32,832 bases of DNA from Curtobacterium sp. VKM Ac-1376 (GTDB lineage: Bacteria > Actinomycetota > Actinomycetes > Actinomycetales > Microbacteriaceae): the NCBI RefSeq assembly GCF_015351025.1, contig NZ_JADKRV010000025.1:1-32832 (forward strand), read 5' to 3'. Under the pieces are notes generated by a model. The model was given only the letters and a program-made list of their open reading frames with translations. It ran no database searches and had not been told where the DNA came from. Position 1 is the first letter of the stretch; each line of letters opens with the position of its first letter. Below are positions 1 to 8,849 of this stretch, in pieces. A program made the translations under genes and the position numbers.

Positions 1-157
1 ACTGCGCCTCCGGGACTCGCATCCCGTGACCGTCTCGGCCGTTCCGTTCTCCGCCTCAGTGGCAACGAGTGATTACTTTACGCAGAGGTGAACGGCAGCG
101 CCAAGCCAGCTCACATCCCGGGCGTGTCGCCGTTCGGGGCACGCTCCCGCCCGACGA
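1..157. other. Window edge, no gene recognised
   Basis: No gene is recognised here. Frame 1 of the + strand is open from the window edge for 23 codons to a TGA at 70-72, so the tail of a gene lying outside the window cannot be excluded, but no family is recognisable. The stretch around 70-85 is clearly AT-richer than its surroundings and could hold a promoter for a gene beyond the left edge. In related genomes glutamyl-tRNA synthetase often follows this FAH-family gene, but nothing visible here confirms that. Confidence 0.3.
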
Positions 158-193
158 CGAACGGCCCGCTCCCCAGGGGGAACGGGCCGTTCG
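158..193 (-). terminator. Hairpin terminator after the FAH-family gene
   Basis: An 11-bp perfect stem (CGAACGGCCCG at 158-168 with CGGGCCGTTCG at 183-193) continues inward, after one mismatch, with CTCCCC-type pairing. It starts 9 bases beyond the stop codon of the minus-strand gene ending at 202. There is no U-run, as with most hairpins in this window. It probably ends the serA-leuB-ilvE-FAH transcript. Confidence 0.7.
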
Positions 194-201
194 CGGACGG
201 G

Positions 202-972
202 TCAGTGGCGCGCGATGACGGGGTTCTTGAGCGTTCCGATGCCGGAGATCGTGACCTCGACGATCTCGCCGTCACGGATCTGGCCGACGCCTGCCGGGGT
301 CCCGGTGAGGATGACGTCGCCGGGCAGTAGCGTCCAGATCGATGAGACGAACTCGATGAGGGACGGGATGTCGTGCACCATCTCGTTCGTGGACGCCGCC
401 TGACGTAGGTCCCCGTCCACGCGGGTCTCGAGCCGGATGTCCGATGGGTCGATCTCGGTCTCGATCACCGGGCCGAGCGGGCAGAAGGTGTCGAAACCCT
501 TTGACCGGGTCCACTGACCGTCGCGCGCCTGCAGGTCGCGGGCCGTCACGTCGTTGGCGATCGTGTAGCCGAGGATCACGCTCGCGAAGTCCTCGCGACG
601 GACGTTCTTGGCGAGGGAGCCGATCACGATGGCGAGTTCGCCCTCGTGGTCGACGCGGCCGATGTCCGCCGGCAGACGGATCGGCTCGTCCGGCCCGATC
701 ACCGACGTGTTCGGCTTGAGGAACACCACCGGGTCATCCCCGGCGCGCTCGTCCATCTCGGAGGCGTGCTCCGAGTAGTTGAGTCCGACGCCGATGACCT
801 TCGACCGCGGGATGACGGGGGCGAGCAGCTTGGCATCGGCGAGTGCGACGCGCTCCCCCGTCGTCTCGAAGCCCTGGTACATCGGGTCTCCCGCGAGCAC
901 CACCAGGTGCCGCTCGTCGAGGATGCCGTACCGGGGGTCTTCACCCTTGCTGCTGAACCGTGCGATCTTCAC
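202..972 (-). CDS. Fumarylacetoacetate hydrolase family protein
   Basis: A 256-residue cytosolic enzyme of the FAH superfamily. It carries the family hallmarks: GVGLNYSEHASEM near residue 62, VVFLKPNTSVIGP, the metal-ligand segment DHEGELAIVIG, then GYTIANDVTARDLQ, KGFDTFCPLGP and the C-terminal LLPGDVILTGTPAGVG. The His/Glu/Asp metal site appears intact. The family includes FAHD1-type acylpyruvase/oxaloacetate decarboxylases and catechol-pathway isomerases and decarboxylases; sequence alone does not fix the substrate and no aromatic degradation genes are nearby. The GTG start at 970-972 is supported by a TAGGGT -10 element six bases upstream, giving a leaderless message. It lies 30 bp after ilvE, so it may also be read from the amino acid operon. 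Confidence 0.9.
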   Translation of the reverse strand: MKIARFSSKGEDPRYGILDERHLVVLAGDPMYQGFETTGERVALADAKLLAPVIPRSKVIGVGLNYSEHASEMDERAGDDPVVFLKPNTSVIGPDEPIRLPADIGRVDHEGELAIVIGSLAKNVRREDFASVILGYTIANDVTARDLQARDGQWTRSKGFDTFCPLGPVIETEIDPSDIRLETRVDGDLRQAASTNEMVHDIPSLIEFVSSIWTLLPGDVILTGTPAGVGQIRDGEIVEVTISGIGTLKNPVIARH

Positions 973-978
973 TGTTCG

Positions 979-984
979 ACCCTA
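979..984 (-). promoter_or_regulatory. -10 element TAGGGT, leaderless FAH-family promoter
   Basis: TAGGGT on the minus strand lies six bases before the GTG start at 972, the spacing expected when transcription starts at the first base of the start codon. It sits inside the 30-bp ilvE-FAH gap, giving the FAH-family gene a private promoter in addition to operon read-through. Confidence 0.55.
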
Positions 985-1002
985 CCCACGCCCTTCTGTC
1001 GA

Positions 1003-2112
1003 TCAGGACGCGTCGGTCAGCTTCGTCATCCACCCGTGCGGGTCGGGACGACGGCCGTACTGGATGTCGGTGAGTTCGTCACGCAGCGACATGGTGAGCT
1101 CCCCGGCGCCGACGGTGGGCGAGCCGATGGTGAAGCCCTCGCCCCGGAGCTCGGCGATCGGGGTCACCACGGCGGCGGTCCCGCACGCGAAGGCCTCGGT
1201 GATGGTGCCGTCGGCGACACCGTCGCGCCACTCGTCGAGGGTCACACGCCGCTTCTCGACCGTCAATCCGCGGTCCTCGGCCAGCTGCAGGATCGAGTCG
1301 CGGGTGATGCCCTCGAGGATCGAGTCGGAGTCGGGGGTGACGAGCGTTCCGTCGGACCGCACGAGCACGACGTTCATGCCGCCGAGCTCTTCGAGGTACT
1401 TGCCCTCCACCGAGTCGAGGAACATCACCTGCTGGCACCCGTGCTCGTAGGCTTCCTGCTGGGGCAGCAGCGACGACGCGTAGTTGCCGCCGGTCTTCGC
1501 CGCACCGGTCCCGCCCTTGCCGGCGCGGGCGTACTCCGTCGACAGCCAGATCGACACCGGTTTCGGCCCGGAGGTGAAGTACGCCCCGGCCGGGCTCGCG
1601 ATGCAGTGGTACGCGACGGCCTGGGCCGCGCGGACGCCGAGGAAGGACTCGGTCGCGATCATGAAGGGCCGGAGGTACAGGCTCGTCTCGGGCGCGGACG
1701 GCACCCAGTCGACGTCGGTCTGCACGAGCCTGCGGATCGACTCGACGAACGCCTCAACCGGGAGCTCCGGCAGCGCCAGGCGCCGAGCCGACCGCTGGAA
1801 GCGTCGTGCGTTGGCGTCGGGCCGGAAGGACCACACCGAGCCGTCCGCGTGCCGGTAGGCCTTGAGCCCCTCGAAGATCTCCTGTGCGTAGTGCAGCACG
1901 CTCGCGCTCGGGTCGAGCGAGAGCGGACCGTAGGGGTGGATCGAGGCACTGTGCCAGCCGTCGTCGAGCGTCCACTCGACGGTGGCCATGTGGTCGGTGA
2001 AGTGCTTGCCGAAGCCCGGGTCCGCCAGGATCTGCTCGCGTTCGGCGGCGGCGCGACGGTCGGCGGACGGGGTGCTGGCGAACTCGAGTCCGAAGGCGGT
2101 GTCGGTGCTCAT
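1003..2112 (-). CDS. ilvE: Branched-chain amino acid aminotransferase
   Basis: A 369-residue PLP-dependent class IV aminotransferase that interconverts leucine, isoleucine and valine with their 2-oxo acids, using glutamate/2-oxoglutarate. It is the long form, related to eukaryotic BCATs: LHYAQEIFEGLKAYRHADG (about 73-91), RPFMIATESFLGV (148-160), and the PLP lysine expected at K206 in AAKTGGNYASSL, followed by LEELGGMNVVLV and the phosphate-binding GITRDSILQLA and AFACGTAAVVTPI. The ATG is preceded by a strong AAGGAG site. It begins 15 bp after leuB, so serA-leuB-ilvE is almost certainly one transcript. It performs the last step for the keto acids made by the ilv operon at 7253-12411. Confidence 0.96.
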   Translation of the reverse strand: MSTDTAFGLEFASTPSADRRAAAEREQILADPGFGKHFTDHMATVEWTLDDGWHSASIHPYGPLSLDPSASVLHYAQEIFEGLKAYRHADGSVWSFRPDANARRFQRSARRLALPELPVEAFVESIRRLVQTDVDWVPSAPETSLYLRPFMIATESFLGVRAAQAVAYHCIASPAGAYFTSGPKPVSIWLSTEYARAGKGGTGAAKTGGNYASSLLPQQEAYEHGCQQVMFLDSVEGKYLEELGGMNVVLVRSDGTLVTPDSDSILEGITRDSILQLAEDRGLTVEKRRVTLDEWRDGVADGTITEAFACGTAAVVTPIAELRGEGFTIGSPTVGAGELTMSLRDELTDIQYGRRPDPHGWMTKLTDAS

Positions 2113-2127
2113 GGGGAGGACTCCTTC

Positions 2128-3198
2128 TCAGGCGGTGGTGGTGCGCGCCGTGACCGCGGCGGCGATCGCGTCGCCGATCTCGGCCGTGCGACGCGGCGTG
2201 GTGCCCCGGTCGGCGAGGTCGGACTCCACCGCACTCGTCACCGCCGCCGCCAGGTCGCCGCGACCGAGGTGGTCGAGCAACAGTGCGACGGATCGGATCG
2301 CGGCGGTGGGGTCGGCCACCTGCTGACCTGCGATGTCCGGTGCGGAACCGTGGACCGGCTCGAACATGCTGGGGAAGGTGCCGTCCGGGTTGATGTTGCC
2401 CGAGGCCGCCAGACCGATGCCGCCGCTGATCGCGCCGGCCAGGTCGGTGATGATGTCGCCGAACAGGTTGTCAGTGACGATGACGTCGAACCGCGCGGGG
2501 TCGCGGACCATGTGGATCGTGACCGCGTCGACGTGCTGGTAGTCGACCGTGACGTCCGGGTACTCCACACCGACGGCCGCGACCGTACGCTGCCAGAGGG
2601 CTCCGGCGTGCACCAGGACGTTGCTCTTGTGCACCAGGGTCAGGTGCCGGCGCGGGCGTCGGCCCGCCAGGTCGAAGGCGTAGCGCACGACCCGATCGAC
2701 ACCGAAAGCGGTGTTCAACGAGACCTCGGTCGCGATCTCGTGCTGGGTGCCCGTCCGGATGGCACCGCCGTTGCCGACGTACGGCCCCTCGGTGCCCTCG
2801 CGCACGACCACGAAGTCGACCTCGCCGGGGTCGGCGAGCGGGGTCGGGACGGCCGGGTGCACCGACGTCGGCCGGAGGTTCACGTAGTGGTCGAATGCGA
2901 AGCGGAGCTTGAGGAGCAGCCCGCGCTCGATGATGCCGCCGGCGAGCCGTGGGTCGCGCGGATCGCCGCCGACCGCGCCGAGCAGGATCGCGTCGTGCGC
3001 GGCGATGGCGGACATGTCGTCCTCGGTGAGGATGTCGCCGGTCTTCAAGTACCGAGCCGCACCCAGTGCGAACGGGGTCTCCTGGACCACGAGGTCGTCC
3101 GGCAGGACGGCGTGCAGGACCTTCAGGGCTTCATCGATGACCTCGGGGCCGATGCCGTCGCCGCGGATGACCGCGAGCTTGATCGTCCGGGCGGCCAT
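2128..3198 (-). CDS. leuB: 3-isopropylmalate dehydrogenase
   Basis: A 356-residue NAD-dependent beta-decarboxylating dehydrogenase of leucine synthesis. It shows the N-terminal [10 protein letters not shown] motif, [14 protein letters not shown], the substrate-binding region [16 protein letters not shown], the catalytic lysine region [12 protein letters not shown], and the metal-binding [31 protein letters not shown] followed by [14 protein letters not shown]. The arginine-poor [15 protein letters not shown] signature suits an isopropylmalate rather than an isocitrate dehydrogenase. Its ATG overlaps the serA TGA by one base (TGATG), so translation is probably coupled. No leuA or leuCD is in the window; they must lie elsewhere. 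Confidence 0.95.
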   Translation of the reverse strand: MAARTIKLAVIRGDGIGPEVIDEALKVLHAVLPDDLVVQETPFALGAARYLKTGDILTEDDMSAIAAHDAILLGAVGGDPRDPRLAGGIIERGLLLKLRFAFDHYVNLRPTSVHPAVPTPLADPGEVDFVVVREGTEGPYVGNGGAIRTGTQHEIATEVSLNTAFGVDRVVRYAFDLAGRRPRRHLTLVHKSNVLVHAGALWQRTVAAVGVEYPDVTVDYQHVDAVTIHMVRDPARFDVIVTDNLFGDIITDLAGAISGGIGLAASGNINPDGTFPSMFEPVHGSAPDIAGQQVADPTAAIRSVALLLDHLGRGDLAAAVTSAVESDLADRGTTPRRTAEIGDAIAAAVTARTTTA

Positions 3199-4787
3199 CA
3201 GAGCGTGATGTCGATCTCGCGGAGCGAGGACGCGTCGATCGTCGAACGGACGTGCTCGAGGATCTCGGCTGGGACGGGCGAGTCGACCGTCAGGACGCTC
3301 AGCGCCTGACCGCCGGCTGCCTCGCGCGAGATCTGCATCGCCGCGATGTTGATGCCGGCCTCGCCGAACTCCTTGCCGTAGACCGCGACGATGCCGGGTC
3401 GGTCGGTGTACTCCATCACGACGTGGTGCTTGTCGAGCGGGACCTCGACGTCGTGGCCGTTGATCTCCACGAGCTTCTCGACCTGCTTCGGGCCGGTGAG
3501 CGTGCCGGACACGCTGATCGCCGGGCCGTCGGACTGGGCACCGCGGATCGTGAGCACGTTCCGGTACTCCGGGCTGTCGGTCTCGGTGAGGAGCCGCACG
3601 GTGACCCCTCGCTGCTCCGCGATGAGCGGGGCGTTGACGTAGGACACCTGGTCGCTCACGACGTCGGTGAAGACGCCCTTGAGAGCCGCGAGCTTCAGCA
3701 CGCTGACGTCGTACTCGGCGAGTTCACCGTGGACCTCGACGTCGATGCTCGTCACCGGCGAGGTGGCGAGGGCGGTGAAGACCTGGCCGAGCTTCTCGAC
3801 GAGCGGGATGCCCGGACGCACGTACGGGTCGATGACCCCGCCGGCGACGTTCACCGCGTCGGGCACGAGCTCGCCGCCGAGGGCGAGACGGACCGACTTG
3901 GCGACCGAGACGCCGGCCTTCTCCTGCGCTTCGTCTGTGGAGGCGCCGAGGTGCGGCGTCACGACGACGTTCGGGAGCGCCAGAAGCGGGGAGTCCTTCG
4001 GCGGCTCGGACACGAAGACGTCGAGGCCGGCACCAGCGATCGTGTTCGACGTGAGCGCGCGGTGCAGCGCATCCTCGTCGATGAGGCCACCGCGGGCGAC
4101 GTTCACGACGAAGGCGCTCGGTTTCATGAGCGCGAACTGGTCGTCCGAGATCATGCCGAGGGTCTCCGGCGTCTTCGGCATGTGGATCGTGATGAAGTCC
4201 GAGCGCCGCAGCAGGTCGTCGAGGGAGACGAGCTCCACCCCGAGCTGCTGCGCGCGAGCGGTCGTGACGTAGGGGTCGTACGCGATGACCGAGACGCCGA
4301 AGGCCTGCAGGCGCTGCGTGATGAGCGCACCGATGCGGCCGAGGCCGATGATGCCGACGGTCTTCTCGTACAGCTCGATGCCGGTGTAGGACGAGCGCTT
4401 CCAGGCGCCGGCGGCCAGCGAGGCGTGCGCGGCCGGGATGTGCCGCGCGAGCGACAGGATGTGGCCGACCGTGAGTTCCGCCGCCGAGATGATGTTCGAG
4501 GTCGGCGCGTTCACCACCATGACGCCGGCGGTCGTCGCCGCCTTGATGTCGACGTTGTCGAGACCGACACCGGCACGGGCGACGACCCTGAGGTTCGGGG
4601 CCGCGGCGATCGCCTCGGCATCGACCTTGGTGGCGGACCGCACGAGGACGGCGTGCGCGTCGGACAGCGCTGCCAGGAGCGCGGAACGGTCGGTGCCGTC
4701 CACGTTCCGGATCTCGAAGTCGGGCCCGAGGGCATCGACCGTTGCGGGCGAGAGTTCTTCGGCGATCAGGACGACCGGCTTCGACAC
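3198..4787 (-). CDS. serA: D-3-phosphoglycerate dehydrogenase
   Basis: A 529-residue enzyme that oxidises 3-phosphoglycerate with NAD, the first step of serine synthesis. It is the long actinobacterial (Mycobacterium-like) form. The catalytic domain (about 1-310) carries [11 protein letters not shown], the NAD-binding GIIGLGRIG, and the catalytic NVARGGLID and [10 protein letters not shown]. Then come an intervening allosteric substrate-binding domain (about 320-450) and a C-terminal ACT domain (about 455-529, [14 protein letters not shown]), where serine normally binds to inhibit. The GTG start follows a GAGGAA site. It is the first gene of serA-leuB-ilvE. An operator-like TGGGATACCA sits 28-37 bases upstream of the start and is identical (opposite orientation) to an element before ilvD. 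Confidence 0.97.
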   Translation of the reverse strand: MSKPVVLIAEELSPATVDALGPDFEIRNVDGTDRSALLAALSDAHAVLVRSATKVDAEAIAAAPNLRVVARAGVGLDNVDIKAATTAGVMVVNAPTSNIISAAELTVGHILSLARHIPAAHASLAAGAWKRSSYTGIELYEKTVGIIGLGRIGALITQRLQAFGVSVIAYDPYVTTARAQQLGVELVSLDDLLRRSDFITIHMPKTPETLGMISDDQFALMKPSAFVVNVARGGLIDEDALHRALTSNTIAGAGLDVFVSEPPKDSPLLALPNVVVTPHLGASTDEAQEKAGVSVAKSVRLALGGELVPDAVNVAGGVIDPYVRPGIPLVEKLGQVFTALATSPVTSIDVEVHGELAEYDVSVLKLAALKGVFTDVVSDQVSYVNAPLIAEQRGVTVRLLTETDSPEYRNVLTIRGAQSDGPAISVSGTLTGPKQVEKLVEINGHDVEVPLDKHHVVMEYTDRPGIVAVYGKEFGEAGINIAAMQISREAAGGQALSVLTVDSPVPAEILEHVRSTIDASSLREIDITL

Positions 4788-4814
4788 AGCAGCTGTTTCC
4801 TCACACGAGACGGT

Positions 4815-4832
4815 TGGTATCCCACCATGCTA
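4815..4832 (-). promoter_or_regulatory. serA promoter with operator-like TGGGATACCA
   Basis: A -10-like TAGCAT (4832 to 4827 on the minus strand) is followed by TGGGATACCA (4824 to 4815), within the outer symmetry GGT-GGG...CCAACC. The 10-mer is the exact reverse complement of the element before ilvD. Placed just downstream of the -10 it would overlap the transcription start, a typical repressor position. No good -35 is visible, and the assignment of the -10 is tentative. Confidence 0.45.
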
Positions 4833-4882
4833 TCGACGCGGGCCGTTGGTTACGACCGCAGCAGCGGTCCGGTGGAGAACCA

Positions 4883-4936
4883 CGCGACGGCCTGGAGGCG
4901 CGGGGCGGGGCCGCCCCGCGCCTCCAGGCCGTCGCG
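4883..4936 (-). terminator. Very strong GC hairpin after the two-membrane-protein unit
   Basis: A perfect 26-bp inverted repeat (4883-4908 with 4911-4936) whose arms meet around GG. It starts 8 bases beyond the stop of the minus-strand gene ending at 4945 and upstream of the serA promoter. It insulates serA from upstream transcription. There is no U-tract. Confidence 0.75.
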
Positions 4937-4944
4937 CACGCGCG

Positions 4945-5328
4945 TCAGAAGTCCAGCAGCGTCGGGACGAACAGCTGGAGGTCCAACCAGAGGGCGCCGG
5001 CGCCCGCGAAGGCCACCACGAACACCGCGAGCGTCACCGGGAGGCTCGCCCGACGGGTGATCACGACCGCTGCGACGAAGGCCACCGGAGCGATCACGAT
5101 GTCGAGGACCAGCCAGAGCCAGGGGGTGCTGGTCTGCAGGGAGTCGCCGCCGGAGGTGGTCGCGAGGAAGGCGTTGAACGCTTCGACCCGCTGCGCGATC
5201 TGGGACAGGTTGCCCGCGGCCTGCACCGTCATGTAACCGAAGAGGAGCGCGAAGACGACCCAGACGGCCACACGCGCGAGGACGGAAGCGTTCAGCCGGC
5301 GGGTGGTCGCCGGCACGGCGCCGGTCAC
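4945..5328 (-). CDS. Small integral membrane protein, unknown function
   Basis: About 127 residues from a GTG start (5326-5328) that overlaps the stop codon of the preceding gene (GTGA), so the two are probably translationally coupled. An open frame extends further upstream, but that extension is arginine-rich shadow of the neighbouring gene. The protein has three probable membrane helices: VLARVAVWVVFALLFGYMTV, WLWLVLDIVIAPVAFVAAVV and LPVTLAVFVVAFAGAGALWL, with a short polar loop (residues about 33-53) between the first two. I recognise no domain. Together with its neighbour it may form a small membrane complex; this is inference from coupling only. Confidence 0.75.
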   Translation of the reverse strand: MTGAVPATTRRLNASVLARVAVWVVFALLFGYMTVQAAGNLSQIAQRVEAFNAFLATTSGGDSLQTSTPWLWLVLDIVIAPVAFVAAVVITRRASLPVTLAVFVVAFAGAGALWLDLQLFVPTLLDF

Positions 5329-5789
5329 CCGAAGCTCCGGGTCAGCAGGAACGGCCACGGGAACAGGACGACGGCGCCGAGGAGCATCCAGAGGAGTCTC
5401 GTGCGGGTCCGGCTGCTGCGAGCCGCCCACAGGACGACCGTGAACCAGAGCGCCGGTGCGAGGATCGCGAGGAACCGGAGCACCTCGACGAAGAGGGTGA
5501 GGACCGCGTCGACGCCGGAGACGTACGCGGTCGACGCGGTGAGCAACCATGCCACCGTGTAGAGCAGGTAGAGGCCGCCGAAGACGCCGAAGCCGACGAG
5601 CGCCCCGGAGGTCTCGGGGGCCTCGGGATCGCGCGCTCCGCCGTCGCGCACGGCCACGGGGTTGTGCGCCGCGTCGACGTGCGTGGCGTCGTGGGCGTCC
5701 CCCCAGCTGAGCGCGGCGTCGTCGGTGTCGACGGCGTTCGTCACGTCCGGGTCGGTCGACCCGTCGGGTGGGGATGCAGCCGTGGTCAT
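5325..5789 (-). CDS. Membrane protein with acidic N-terminal tail, unknown function
   Basis: 154 residues. The first 60 are hydrophilic and acidic (rich in D, A, T) and probably cytoplasmic and disordered; they are followed by three probable membrane helices (ALVGFGVFGGLYLLYTVAWL, LRFLAILAPALWFTVVLW, LLWMLLGAVVLFPWPFLL). The ATG at 5787-5789 is preceded by TAGAAT with six bases between, indicating a leaderless transcript. It overlaps the downstream membrane protein gene by four bases. No family is recognised. Confidence 0.8.
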   Translation of the reverse strand: MTTAASPPDGSTDPDVTNAVDTDDAALSWGDAHDATHVDAAHNPVAVRDGGARDPEAPETSGALVGFGVFGGLYLLYTVAWLLTASTAYVSGVDAVLTLFVEVLRFLAILAPALWFTVVLWAARSSRTRTRLLWMLLGAVVLFPWPFLLTRSFG

Positions 5790-5795
5790 GCCCCG

Positions 5796-5801
5796 ATTCT
5801 A
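5796..5801 (-). promoter_or_regulatory. -10 element TAGAAT, leaderless promoter
   Basis: TAGAAT on the minus strand, six bases before the ATG at 5789. It is one of the closest matches in the window to the consensus TATAAT-type hexamer and drives the two small membrane protein genes. Confidence 0.6.
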
Positions 5802-5851
5802 CGAGGGACCCGGCACCGGCGAGACCAGGGCCCACCGGGACGGCCGATCGG

Positions 5852-7042
5852 TCAGGCGTCCGCGGGCTGCGTCTCGAGGACCCCGGCGACGACGTCGCGG
5901 ACGGCCGGGAAGAGCGGGTGGCTCTCCATCAGGCCGGTGAGGATCTCGGTGAGCGCGTGCGCCGTGGCGCCGGAGCGCAGCAGTGCGTGCAGCTCGATCG
6001 ACTCCGGGTCGTTCTCGTCGTCGAAGGCGAGCGCCGCGCGCACCGAACCGAGCAGGTGGTCGACCGGGAGCCCGCGTTCGGCCAGCTGCGCGGCCGGACC
6101 GACGAAGCGTTCGCGGCGGCCGAGCTTGCGGAGCGGGTTCCGTCCGACGCGCGCCGTGGTGTCGGGCAGGTGCGGGTTCGCGATGCGGGAGAGGTTCGCC
6201 GCGACGTAGCGGGCGTGGTCCTCCGGGTCGAAGCCGTGCTTGGCCACCAGCAGCGCGGTGGTCTCGGCGAGCACGCCGTCGACCTCCGCGCGGACGGCAT
6301 CGTCCTCGAGGGCCTCGCGGATGAGCCGGATCCCGCGGACGTAGCCGTGGTAGGCGGCGGTCGCGTGCGCGGTGTTCACCGTGTAGAGCTTCCGCTCGAC
6401 GAACGGCTGCAGGTCGTCGACCCACGTCACGCCCTCGATCGTCGGCGGCTCGGCGTCGGAGCCGAGGAACGGCGTGCGCTCGATGACCCACTCGTAGAAC
6501 GGCTCGAGCACGACGTCGAGGCCACCGGACTGTCCGAGGACACCGGACTGGTCCGGGACGATGCGGTCGATCGCGCAGTTCGCGAAGACGGCGGCGATGT
6601 CGCGGTCCTCGAGGATGGGGGCGCGGCGGATGCTCGCGTGCAGGGAGTCCGTCGCGTTGAACGCGTTCTCGCAGGCGACGATCGTGACGTCACCACGCTC
6701 GAGCTGCCGCGCGGCGAGCCCCTCGGCGATGAGCGGCGCCACGAGCGGGAGGGTGCGGGCGCCGACCGCGGTGGTCACCACGTCGGCCTCGGCGATGGCC
6801 TGCACCACGCGGTCGCGGTCGGTCTTGCTGTTCAGCGCCCGGAAGCCGTAGACCAGGTGCTCGACCGGCAGCTCGCCGACCTCGTGCACCACGAAGCGCC
6901 CGGCTTCGTTCAGGGCGGAGACCACGCGCTCGTCGACGTCGACGAAGGTGAGCTCGTAGCCGCTCGCCACGAGGAACTGGCCCACGAACCCGCGCCCGAT
7001 CTTGCCGGCGCCGATGTGGACCGCTCGCTTCGTCACCGCCAT
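5852..7042 (-). CDS. mtlD: Mannitol-1-phosphate 5-dehydrogenase
   Basis: 396 residues, a polyol-specific long-chain dehydrogenase that interconverts mannitol 1-phosphate and fructose 6-phosphate with NAD. It begins with the Rossmann motif AVHIGAGKIGRGFVGQFL, followed by the acidic ribose-binding end of beta 2 (FVDVDERVV). The catalytic signature is ERKLYTVNTAHATAAYHGY (lysine, asparagine and histidine present). I chose the ATG at 7042, directly before AVTKRAVHIG, rather than a start 17 codons upstream. A GATGAT hexamer lies six bases before it, so it may be leaderless. No mannitol PTS genes are adjacent, so it may serve mannitol synthesis as an osmolyte or act with a distant transporter. Confidence 0.88.
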   Translation of the reverse strand: MAVTKRAVHIGAGKIGRGFVGQFLVASGYELTFVDVDERVVSALNEAGRFVVHEVGELPVEHLVYGFRALNSKTDRDRVVQAIAEADVVTTAVGARTLPLVAPLIAEGLAARQLERGDVTIVACENAFNATDSLHASIRRAPILEDRDIAAVFANCAIDRIVPDQSGVLGQSGGLDVVLEPFYEWVIERTPFLGSDAEPPTIEGVTWVDDLQPFVERKLYTVNTAHATAAYHGYVRGIRLIREALEDDAVRAEVDGVLAETTALLVAKHGFDPEDHARYVAANLSRIANPHLPDTTARVGRNPLRKLGRRERFVGPAAQLAERGLPVDHLLGSVRAALAFDDENDPESIELHALLRSGATAHALTEILTGLMESHPLFPAVRDVVAGVLETQPADA

Positions 7043-7197
7043 CGAACGATCATCCCATGCCGGTCGGTACGGTCCTGACCGCGGGCGCGCCACACAGCCG
7101 ACGGCTGTCGGGCATCGTCCGGGCGCACGGCGGAGGGACGCCTGTTCGCGGCGTCGGGGCTTGAGAAGAGTTGCTGCATAACGTTCGGGTCACATCG

Positions 7198-7230
7198 CGA
7201 GGCGGCGGTGCAGAGTGCACCGCCGCCTCG
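7198..7230 (-). terminator. Terminator of the ilv operon
   Basis: A perfect 15-bp inverted repeat (CGAGGCGGCGGTGCA at 7198-7212 with its complement at 7216-7230) and a 3-base loop, starting 22 bases beyond the ilvC stop codon. GC-rich, without U-run. Confidence 0.75.
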
Positions 7231-7252
7231 TCATCGAGTGGTTCTCGGAAGA

Positions 7253-8278
7253 CTACCGCGCGGCGGAGCCGTCCACGTAGTCGCCGTCGTTCTGCTTCCA
7301 CGCGAAGAGCGCGCGGAGCTCACGGCCGGTGGCCTCGATCGGGTGGCCCTCGCCCTTGGCACGGAGCGCCTTGAACTCGGGTGCGCCGGCGTCCTGGTCG
7401 TCGATGAAGCGCTTCGCGAAGGCACCGTTCTGGATGTCCGCGAGCACCGCCTTCATGTTCTCCTTGACATCCGGCGAGATCACGCGCGGGCCGGAGACGT
7501 AGTCACCGAACTCGGCGGTGTCGGAGATCGACCAGCGCTGCTTGGTGAGGCCGCCCTCCCAGATGAGGTCGACGATGAGCTTGAGCTCGTGCAGGACCTC
7601 GAAGTACGCGATCTGCGGCTGGTAGCCCGCCTCGACCAGGGTCTCGAAGCCGTACTGGATGAGCTGCGAGGTGCCACCGCAGAGGACGGCCTGCTCACCG
7701 AACAGGTCGGTCTCGGTCTCCTCGGTGAAGGTCGTCTTGATCCCGCCCGAGCGGAGGCCACCGATGGCCTTCGAGTAGGACCAGGCGAGGTCCCACGCGC
7801 TGCCCGAGGCGTCGACCTCGACCGCGACGATCACGGGCACGCCACGGCCGGCCTCGTACTCGCGACGGACGGTGTGCCCAGGGCCCTTCGGGGCGACGAG
7901 CGACACGTCGACGCCCTCGGGCGCCTCGATGTAGCCGAAGCGGATGTTGAAGCCGTGGCCGAAGACGAGCGTCGCACCGGGCTTGAGGTTCGGGCGGATG
8001 TCGTCGGCGTAGACGATGCGCTGCACCTGGTCCGGCGCGAGGATGACGACGACGTCCGCCCAGGCCGTGACGTCGGCCGGGGTGAGGACCTCGAAACCGG
8101 CCTCTTCGGCCTTCTGGCGGCTCTTCGAGCCCTCCTTGAGGCCGATCTTGACCTCGACACCCGAGTCACGGAGGTTGAGGGCGTGGGCGTGGCCCTGGGA
8201 GCCGTACCCGATGACGGCGACCTTCTTGGCCTGGATGAGCGTCAGGTCGGCGTCGGCGTCGTACACGATGTCAGTCAC
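7253..8278 (-). CDS. ilvC: Ketol-acid reductoisomerase
   Basis: A 341-residue class I enzyme that isomerises and reduces acetolactate and acetohydroxybutyrate with NADPH and Mg. It starts [44 protein letters not shown], with the nucleotide-binding [13 protein letters not shown] and a [10 protein letters not shown] loop of the kind that binds the NADPH phosphate. Further on are the [20 protein letters not shown] segment and the metal-binding region around [20 protein letters not shown]. The GTG at 8278 is chosen over an open extension because it follows AAGGAG at proper spacing and matches usual family length. It is the last gene of ilvDBNC, 70 bp after ilvN, with a hairpin in the gap. Confidence 0.96.
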   Translation of the reverse strand: MTDIVYDADADLTLIQAKKVAVIGYGSQGHAHALNLRDSGVEVKIGLKEGSKSRQKAEEAGFEVLTPADVTAWADVVVILAPDQVQRIVYADDIRPNLKPGATLVFGHGFNIRFGYIEAPEGVDVSLVAPKGPGHTVRREYEAGRGVPVIVAVEVDASGSAWDLAWSYSKAIGGLRSGGIKTTFTEETETDLFGEQAVLCGGTSQLIQYGFETLVEAGYQPQIAYFEVLHELKLIVDLIWEGGLTKQRWSISDTAEFGDYVSGPRVISPDVKENMKAVLADIQNGAFAKRFIDDQDAGAPEFKALRAKGEGHPIEATGRELRALFAWKQNDGDYVDGSAAR

Positions 8279-8311
8279 GAGGGTGTGTCTCCTTGGTTCT
8301 GTGGTCTGTGA

Positions 8312-8330
8312 CGGGCGCCACCGGCGCCCG
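8312..8330 (-). repeat. Intercistronic hairpin between ilvN and ilvC
   Basis: CGGGCGCC (8312-8319) and GGCGCCCG (8323-8330) form an 8-bp stem with a 3-base loop inside the 70-bp ilvN-ilvC gap. It is flanked by two copies of GTGACGGGCGC. It could be an mRNA processing or stability element or a weak attenuator that sets ilvC expression relative to ilvBN. Confidence 0.5.
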
Positions 8331-8348
8331 GACGGGTGTGACGGGCGC

Positions 8349-8849
8349 TCAGCGCACCCGGTCGGTGATGCTCTTCGGTCCGCGACCCATGCCGAGGAGT
8401 CCCGCACGCGCGAGCTCCTTGATGCCGTAGGGCTCGAGCACGCGGAGGATCGCCTGGATCTTGCCGGGATCACCGGTGACCTCGACGATCAGCGAGTCGG
8501 TCGCCACGTCGACGACCTGGGCACGGAACAGGTTCACTGCTTCGAGCACCGCCGAACGCGTCTGGTTGTCGACGCGCACCTTCACGAGCATGTGCTCGCG
8601 CTGGACCGACTGCGAGAAGTCCAGTTCGACGATCTTGATGACGTTGACCAGCTTGTTGAGCTGCTTCGTCACCTGTTCCAACGGGAGGTCCTCGACGTCG
8701 ACGACGACCGTGATGCGACTGAGGCCGTCCACCTCGGTGTTGCCGACGGCGAGCGACTCGATGTTGAACCCGCGGCGGGCGAACAGCCCGGCGACACGGG
8801 TCAGCAGACCGGGCTTGTCCTCGACCAGGAGGGACAGGACGTGACTCAT
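8349..8849 (-). CDS. ilvN: Acetolactate synthase small (regulatory) subunit
   Basis: A 166-residue regulatory subunit that binds valine for feedback inhibition and activates the catalytic subunit IlvB. The N-terminal ACT domain (about 1-75) reads [27 protein letters not shown] and contains [15 protein letters not shown]. The C-terminal ALS_ss_C domain (about 85-160) includes [10 protein letters not shown] and [18 protein letters not shown]. The ATG overlaps the ilvB stop (ATGA), giving tight coupling in keeping with the subunit stoichiometry. The open frame continues upstream within ilvB, but that part is shadow. Confidence 0.96.
   Translation of the reverse strand: MSHVLSLLVEDKPGLLTRVAGLFARRGFNIESLAVGNTEVDGLSRITVVVDVEDLPLEQVTKQLNKLVNVIKIVELDFSQSVQREHMLVKVRVDNQTRSAVLEAVNLFRAQVVDVATDSLIVEVTGDPGKIQAILRVLEPYGIKELARAGLLGMGRGPKSITDRVR

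Noticed and set aside
646..5060. Long + strand open frames (887 and 602 residues) opposite ilvE, leuB and serA
   Set aside because: They are antisense shadows of well-recognised enzymes, common at 70 percent GC; the products are Arg/Asp/Val-rich with no domain.
7141..7197. Possible small gene or mobile remnant in the AT-richer stretch between mtlD and ilvC
   Set aside because: No start with ribosome site, no inverted terminal repeats, and too short for a recognised product.
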